Positions 58,605 through 64,000 of a DNA stretch of 64,000 nucleotides are shown here, in pieces. The notes under the pieces were generated by a model. The model was not told the origin of the DNA, ran no database searches, and saw nothing but the letters and a program-made list of their open reading frames with translations. The translations under genes and the position numbers were made by a program. The stretch comes from Paralithodes platypus (Eukaryota; Arthropoda; Malacostraca; Decapoda; Lithodidae): contig CM064523.1 in assembly GCA_032716605.1 (NCBI GenBank), positions 43,900,376-43,964,375 on the forward strand, written 5' to 3'. Within the stretch, counting starts at the first letter, position 1; every line of letters begins with the position of its first letter.

Positions 58605-59645
58605 AGGTGATGCTGGGTTTACCCCTTTCGAAGACCATAACCTTGCTCTTCCCCACATTTACCTTCAAATACCGTTTTTCGCACACTGTTCCAAAGTCAT
58701 TCACTAGACCCTGCAACTCCCTTTCATTATCGCTGATCAGATCTGTAGCATCCGCAAACAGCAGTATAGGCAGCTTCCACTCATTTCCCTCCCTTTTCAG
58801 CGATACACCAACATCCTCTGCTCTTTCTAGTATTTCTTTCATGACTCCATCCATATATACAGTAAACAACCACAGGGACATCACACACCCCTGTTTCAAC
58901 CCAACATTCAGATCAAAGAACTCGCTCTGCTCATTCTCCACACGTACAGCCGCCTTTGCACCCTCATACATGCTCTTCACTGCTTTCAGCAACTTGCCAT
59001 CTACTCCGTATATTCTAAGTACTTTCCACATACCTTCTCTATCCACTCTGTTATAGGCCTTCTCCAGGTCCATAAAGGTAGCATACACCTTTCGTTGCTT
59101 CTCCAGATATTTCTCCACAGCACAATTCAGGGTAAACATCTGATCTACACATCCTCTTCCCTTCCTATAAACCTACCAGCTCGTCGCCTATCCATTTCTC
59201 CGTTCTCACTCTCACTCTCTCAATCACTACCCTACTGCAAACCTTCCCTACTACACTTAGAAGACATATTCCTCGGTGTACCACACACTCCTCTTTCCCC
59301 TGTGCCCTTATATAGGGGAACTATTATGCCAGTCTTCCAGTCATCGGGTGCGCTCCCCTTCTCCCATGCTAGTTTGCACATTTTCCATACCCATTCGATC
59401 ACTATCTCACCACCAAACCTCAACATTTCCCCGCACACTCCATCTGTTCCTGGTGCTTTCCCCAACTTCATTCTTTTCATGGCTTCCCACACTTCTGACC
59501 TCCTGATCCCCACCTCCTCCTCCACTACTTCTCTTCTTCTCTCTCCCATACCATATCCAACTATTTGTGCTGGCTCTTCATTCCTTACATTTAGCAACTC
59601 GTTGAAGTACTCCCTCCATCATTCGACTCTCTCTTGCATTTAGTA
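58605..59645 (-). pseudogene. LINE family D relic, copy 3
   Basis: Frame 59597-59232 holds 'APGTDGVCGEMLRFGGEIVI' and 'WKTGIIVPLYKG'; frame 59139-58531 holds 'ATFMDLEKAYNRVDREGMWK' (motif A), 'LKQGCVMSLWLFTVYMDGVM' and 'LLFADATDLI', where FADD has become FADA. The element stops in 'KSKVMVFERGK', so its C-terminus is lost at about 58605. An indel lies near 59180. Confidence 0.82.
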
Positions 59646-60007
59646 CATCTTTCAATAAAATAGTTAGTATCTGGTACTAAATACGAAATCAGTGATGAAA
59701 TATGATGGAATATATTGTATTGACATGCTGTTACATTAGATACATCTGAAATGGCAATATTGTGAAGATTCAACTATCCAGGTCCAGCACACGTTTGTTT
59801 AACGTGATGTAATTTTTGAATAATTTGGTACTTTTCACTGGTTCGATCTGGTACTATTAAATCCAGTTAAGTGGCAACACTGCTCAGTCCTCTTTCATTC
59901 CATTCTAGTGGATCCAACGCACATCTACACTTGTATGTATTTGTTTGTGTTAACTTCAAAATGTAATAATTAATATTTGTTTCTTTATTTTCCATTGGTT
60001 TCGTGAA
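59646..60007. other. No feature recognised
   Basis: AT-rich. Confidence 0.4.
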
Positions 60008-60135
60008 AATATTCGCATATTCGCAGAGAGCTATGTATGGAAATGCGGATGTGAATACGAATGCAAATATTGAAAACCATAGCTAATATTCGCACATGCG
60101 AATGCGGAAGCGAATATTCGGTCCATCTCTAGTAT
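60008..60135. mobile_element. Possible hAT-type MITE end
   Basis: Inverted words 'atattcgcatattcgc' and 'gcgaatattcgg' bracket 115 bases, and 'cgaatattcggtccatctct' resembles hAT-type ends with CGAATATTCG. No partner end or duplication established. Confidence 0.3.
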
Positions 60136-60430
60136 GCAGTACGCCACTCTATATCGGGCAGGGGCTCCACAAACATACCTGGCATAACTGAACAAGATTC
60201 AACGAAGAGCTACAAGCTTGGATCCCGGAATGACTGAATGTCAACAACAAGGTGCTCCTCTGAACACATTGCAGCACAGGAGAGATGTTGGAGGCCTGAC
60301 AGTGTTCTACAATGCGAATGTGATGGAGGTAGAGCACCTGGCACAACTACACCAGATACAACAGACTCCAGCCTATACCACTATGGTAGCTCGAACATCA
60401 AGGGGACAGCTTTCATCATGCCCCGACCAC
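60136..60430 (+). pseudogene. LINE C-terminal fragment (jockey-like)
   Basis: Reads 'LNKIQRRATSL', then 'LNTLQHRRDVGGLTVFYNAN', the end of a jockey-group ORF2 where 'IQRRA' and 'HRRDV..L..FYK' are typical. A stop lies before 'LNKIQ'. Distinct from families A to D in wording. No RT core. Confidence 0.6.
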
Positions 60431-60594
60431 ATACCACCCACTTCCAACATTCCTTTACATATCAATACTTGTATACATGTATGTGGAATAGTTAAATTTG
60501 AAATGTAAATATTTCCAACTTAACAAACTGCAAACCTATAAAGAACAAATTCAAGCATTAACTTTGACCAGCATCATATGTCTCACAATGTTTT

Positions 60595-60600
<6 letters not shown>

Positions 60601-60637
<37 letters not shown>
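60601..60637. repeat. (GA)n microsatellite
   Basis: Pure GA directly abutting the 3' end of a CR1-like LINE. Confidence 0.9.
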
Positions 60638-60639
<2 letters not shown>

Positions 60640-61288
60640 AAGTAGTATATAGGAAGTCAAGCAACAACAGGTCTAGTGACCCCACTTCTGTTCAAAGTGT
60701 CCAAAAGTGGTTCAGATTGGGTAAGGGATAATTGGAAAGGGAAGCACTGCTTTAACACACAAAGAGCGGGTGGTAGGGTATTTTACACAGTGTCCCCCAG
60801 CGTTTTTTTTTTACCCTAAATAGGGTTGTTTCCGTGCTCATTTTCATGCATAAACAAGACCCAGAGCGTAAAACATGTATCTATCCCTGAAAGGGCGTAA
60901 ACAGAGCTTTCCAATGACACCCGAACCATCCTTGTATGACCACTGGTTCTCTTGCAACGATCGTGCAACACGAGTGCAAAAAACCTAAAACAAGGTAATT
61001 TCCGTACATAATTCCCTGTGTAGCGAGTGAGAGGAAGGGGAGGAAGGTGGAATACAGTGGGGAGCGGTCATAAGGTTACTACGCTCGTCCCACCGCTTAG
61101 CTCTCTCTCTCAGCAACATTACGTGCTGAAAATGGCACTCGACATATGTGGTGCACCGCCACATAGTCCAAATTTATTTAACTCGACAGATGTCGTGCGC
61201 CGTTGGTTAAGGGTTAAGACCAATGTCCTTGGCAGGGTTAGGAGATGTTAGTAGGGAACAATTTGTGTTAATAACAACACAATGCATC
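60638..61288 (-). repeat. 3' UTR of CR1-like LINE family B, copy 2, with MITE F
   Basis: Reverse complement of 12762-12985: 'gtctagtgacc', 'ttggacac' and the terminal 'agtacaaagtagtat'. Interrupted at 60752-61217. Confidence 0.8.
60752..61217 (-). mobile_element. TTAA-MITE family 1, copy F (466 bp)
   Basis: Begins TTAACACACAAAGAGCGGGT and ends CGTTGGTTAAGGGTTAA. Sits inside the LINE 3' UTR: 'aagcactgctTTAA' and 'TTAAgaccaatgtcc' rejoin to match the UTR at 12826-12850. Belongs to the diverged subfamily with G and A. Confidence 0.88.
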
Positions 61289-64000
61289 TTAGAAAAAGTT
61301 CATCCATTTACAAATGCAATCTGTCGTGGGTTTAAGGCAAGGTGATTGTCTGAGATATGTTTTAAAGGAATCAACGGTGCTGCAGTCTATAACATCTTGA
61401 GGAAACCCATTCCACAAGTTCACAACGAAAAAGAAATGTTTTGACTTGTGCGAGTTAATAGATTTACCAATAATTGTGTAACAATGTTCCCGTGTGTAGT
61501 TTGATTGGTACTTATTACAGTTCATACTGTCGATGCCTTTGATGATTTTGAAGACTTGAATTAGGTCACCTCTTAATCTGTGCTGGGTTAAAGGAAATAA
61601 ACGTAATTCCCTAAGATGCTCCTCGTATGGTTTGTTTCTTAGCTTAGGTATAATTATGGAAACTCTACGTTGAACTCATTCAAGTTTATCTATATATTTT
61701 TGGTAGTAGGGGCACCAGGAATGAACGCAATATTCCAAAAGAGGACGGACTAGGGAATTGTAAAGTGTGAGGATGACATCTTTGGATATATGCTCCAATG
61801 ACCTGCCTATAAAGCCAAATATTTGATTTGCCTTCTTAGGAACTTCAGAAAGTTGTTGACTGGGTTATAGATTACTCGATATTGTTACTCCCAAATAAGT
61901 TTATCTGTCTACACTCTTATGCTGAGTGCCCAGTTTGCTTTATCATTTCGGGTCCCGATATGGAGTTTTTTCATTTATCTGGATTAACACTCATTTGCAA
62001 AATTTGAGCCCAACTTGACAGCTTATCTACGTTATTTTTCATAGCGTCTATAATTTTGTTGAGAGTACAGTATTTGCAATTTTTGTATCGTCTGCAAACT
62101 TTGAGATTGTATAAGAGAGTCCCTATCTATGTAATTTATTAAACTAGGAACTGGCCCTAGAACCGATCCCTGGGGTACCCCGATAGTTACATTGGTCCAT
62201 TTCAATGCTTTACCGTTTATGACTAGTGACTACTCTTTGCTAAAAATCACTGAGCCAATTTTCCATCCATCTCAACACTCCCCCTTGTATTCCATGCCCT
62301 TTTAATTTTATCAATAAACGTTTGTGGGGTACTTTGTCGAAGGCCTTTTGAAAAGCAAGGAATATAAAATCTACAGCTTTACTCTCGTCATATAAGTTGA
62401 GGATATCATGGAAGAAGTCTAAGAGATTCGTCAAGCAGGAGCATTTGTTACAGAAGCCATGCTGAGTATCTTTGAGTATGTTATTATCCTCTAAGTGATT
62501 TACGAGTCTGTCTCTTTTGAGTGTTTCTAGCATTTTACAGACAACTGAAGTTAAACTGATTGGACAATAGTTACTAGGTAAAAATTTGCTGCCTATTTAT
62601 ATCAGTGTTACGTTAACGAGCTTCCACTCATCAGGCATAGTCCCGGACTGCATGGGTTTATTAAATAGCAACATCAATGGTTTGGAGAGCTCCCATTTAG
62701 CCTCTTTTAGAACTTTAGGTAATATTGTGCCGTGTCCAATGTGATTTATTTGACTTAAGTTTCCCAATCATGTTAGTACTTCTTTCTCTGTAATGTTGAT
62801 ATTGCTTAGAACATCATAATTGTCTAACTGAACTGGTGGTGCTGTTTAAGGTCTTATGTTGTAAACAATGAAGCAAAAAAGGTATTGTGGACATCACTCG
62901 TCTGTTCTTTGTCTTTGGTGTTATCTCCGCTGTCATCTACTAACAGTCCAATAGTTGAAGTGAGTACTTTCTTCTTTCTGATGTAACTATAGAATTCTTT
63001 CAGTTGTGTTTTACTTCGATTTGCAACATGTAACTCCAGGGGCTTTTTACTTTCTTTAACTAACTTTGTAGATTTATGATTGTATTCGTTCTTCATCATT
63101 GTCCGAGGTTTTAAATTTGGCATGAGCAATATGTTTCGCTAGCAAACGGCCTGCAATCTCTTTATTTCACCATTTATGCTTTGTTTATGCTTTATTTATG
63201 TTTTGAATGGTATGCACGCTTCAACCGCTTTGAAATAAGTGGTAGTGAACAATTTTCATAATATAATTATGTCATTATTGTTACTTAAATTACTCTTCAA
63301 TCAGTGTCTTTATGAATTACTCTGAGTTCAAGAAAATTTGCATTTTTGAAATTTGGGATTTTCTCATTGCTACTATTTGATTCATTACTATTAACCCTTA
63401 ACTGTCAGCGCGCAACTTATGTCGTGTGAAATAAATATGGACTAAGTGGCGGTTCACAACTTATGGCGTGCGCCATTTTCAGCACGTAATGTTGCTGAGA
63501 GAGAGAGCTAAGCGGTGTGAGGAGCATAGAAACCGTATGACCTTCGCCCACCACCGCGGTGGACCAACTGAAGTGAATCCCACCCTTCCCACCCCTCTCA
63601 CACTCGCTACACAGGGAATTATGTAGGGAAAATACCTAATTACATGGTTTTTGCACTCGTGTTGCGTGATCGTTGCAAGAGAACCAGTGGTCGTACAAGG
63701 ATGGTTCGGGTGTCATTGGAAAGCTATGTTTATGCCCTTTCAGGGATAGATACTTGTCTTACGCTCTGGGTCTTATTTAGGCATGAAAATGATCACGTAA
63801 ACAACCCTATTTAGGGTAAAAACACCCCGCTGGGCGCTATGGTCAAATAGACCACCTAGCCTGCCAATAAAGTGTTAAACTTTATACTGAAACTGATCCT
63901 TCGATGGTCGCTATTACTGAATTCTTCACCAACATTCAAACCCTCCACTAAGTCTTCTTTTGTTACGAGTACATGGTCAAGCACATTATTACCACGGGTC
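61289..64000 (-). pseudogene. CR1-like LINE family B, copy 2 (continues beyond window)
   Basis: From the right edge: endonuclease end 'VLDHVLVTKEDLVEGLNVGE' and 'NSDHRRISFSI' (64000-63879), MITE G, 'NSNESNSSNEKIPNF', linker with 'VANRSKTQLKEFYSYIRKKK' (63129-62854), RT with 'GFCNKCSCLTNLLDF', motif A 'AFQKAFDKVPHKRL', motif B 'VPQGSV' near 62170, FADD near 62095, and the C-terminus 'FFVVNLWNGFPQDV' (61525-61289). Many indels and stops. It is the most complete family B copy here and shows the domain order. Confidence 0.85.
63391..63878 (+). mobile_element. TTAA-MITE family 1, copy G (complete, 488 bp)
   Basis: Starts TTAACCCTTAACTGTCAGCG and ends CCAATAAAGTGTTAA. Deleting it with one TTAA makes the LINE read 'SIKFNSNES' across the junction. 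Second copy of the same MITE family within one LINE. Confidence 0.92.

Overview
The window looks like eukaryotic, very probably arthropod and most plausibly decapod crustacean, intergenic or intronic DNA. This is an inference from long (TA)n arrays, (GA)n arrays, tRNA-derived SINEs, and the co-occurrence of non-LTR retrotransposons, a Penelope-like element with a GIY-YIG domain, a DIRS-type tyrosine-recombinase retroelement, a Ty3/gypsy-type element, piggyBac and P-element-like transposases and many MITEs. No bacterial-style operon, rRNA gene or CRISPR array is visible. The only hints of a host gene are two short exon-like segments on the + strand (3766-3880 and 15439-15563).

Layout. 1-2551: 3' part of a LINE with an uninterrupted ORF and an (ATT)n tail, lying against half of a TTAA-flanked MITE. 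2.9-8.5 kb: SINE copies, an exon candidate, AT-rich DNA and a second TTAA MITE. 8.7-13 kb: two LINE relics of different families. 13-16.3 kb: a tRNA-like palindrome, tandem repeats and hairpins. 16.3-19.4 kb: a piggyBac transposase relic with two in-frame TAG codons. 19.5-23.8 kb: a mariner-like MITE, a tandem duplication, TA arrays and a LINE split by a MITE. 23.8-32.0 kb: a gypsy-type element with a possibly very long LTR, gag, protease and a truncated reverse transcriptase, itself carrying two DNA transposons and ending in a P-element fragment. 32-36 kb: a duplicated 339-bp unit with MITE, and a Penelope-like element bounded by inverted pseudo-LTRs. 36-39.5 kb: three LINE relics. 39.6-46.7 kb: a foldback element and a DIRS relic lacking its reverse transcriptase. 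46.7-52 kb: LINE fragment, small TTAA MITE and a nearly full P-element/THAP9-like transposase with two TGA codons and a MITE inside it. 52.4-56.1 kb: TA array, MITE, SINE and a 632-bp almost perfect inverted repeat. 56.1-64 kb: LINE relics, the last (CR1-like, minus strand) carrying two copies of the same MITE.

The strongest pattern in the window is a cohort of TTAA-flanked non-autonomous elements: one family of about 485 bp with seven copies, plus at least four unrelated families with TTAACCC-like ends. Several insertions can be proven inside the window: deleting the element and one TTAA restores a reading frame (P-like transposase, two LINEs), or a paralogous empty site lies a few hundred bases to several kilobases away. 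Other elements show 3-bp TAA or TA duplications (Harbinger- and mariner-like). The result is a stratigraphy of nested insertions readable from one 64-kb piece of DNA.
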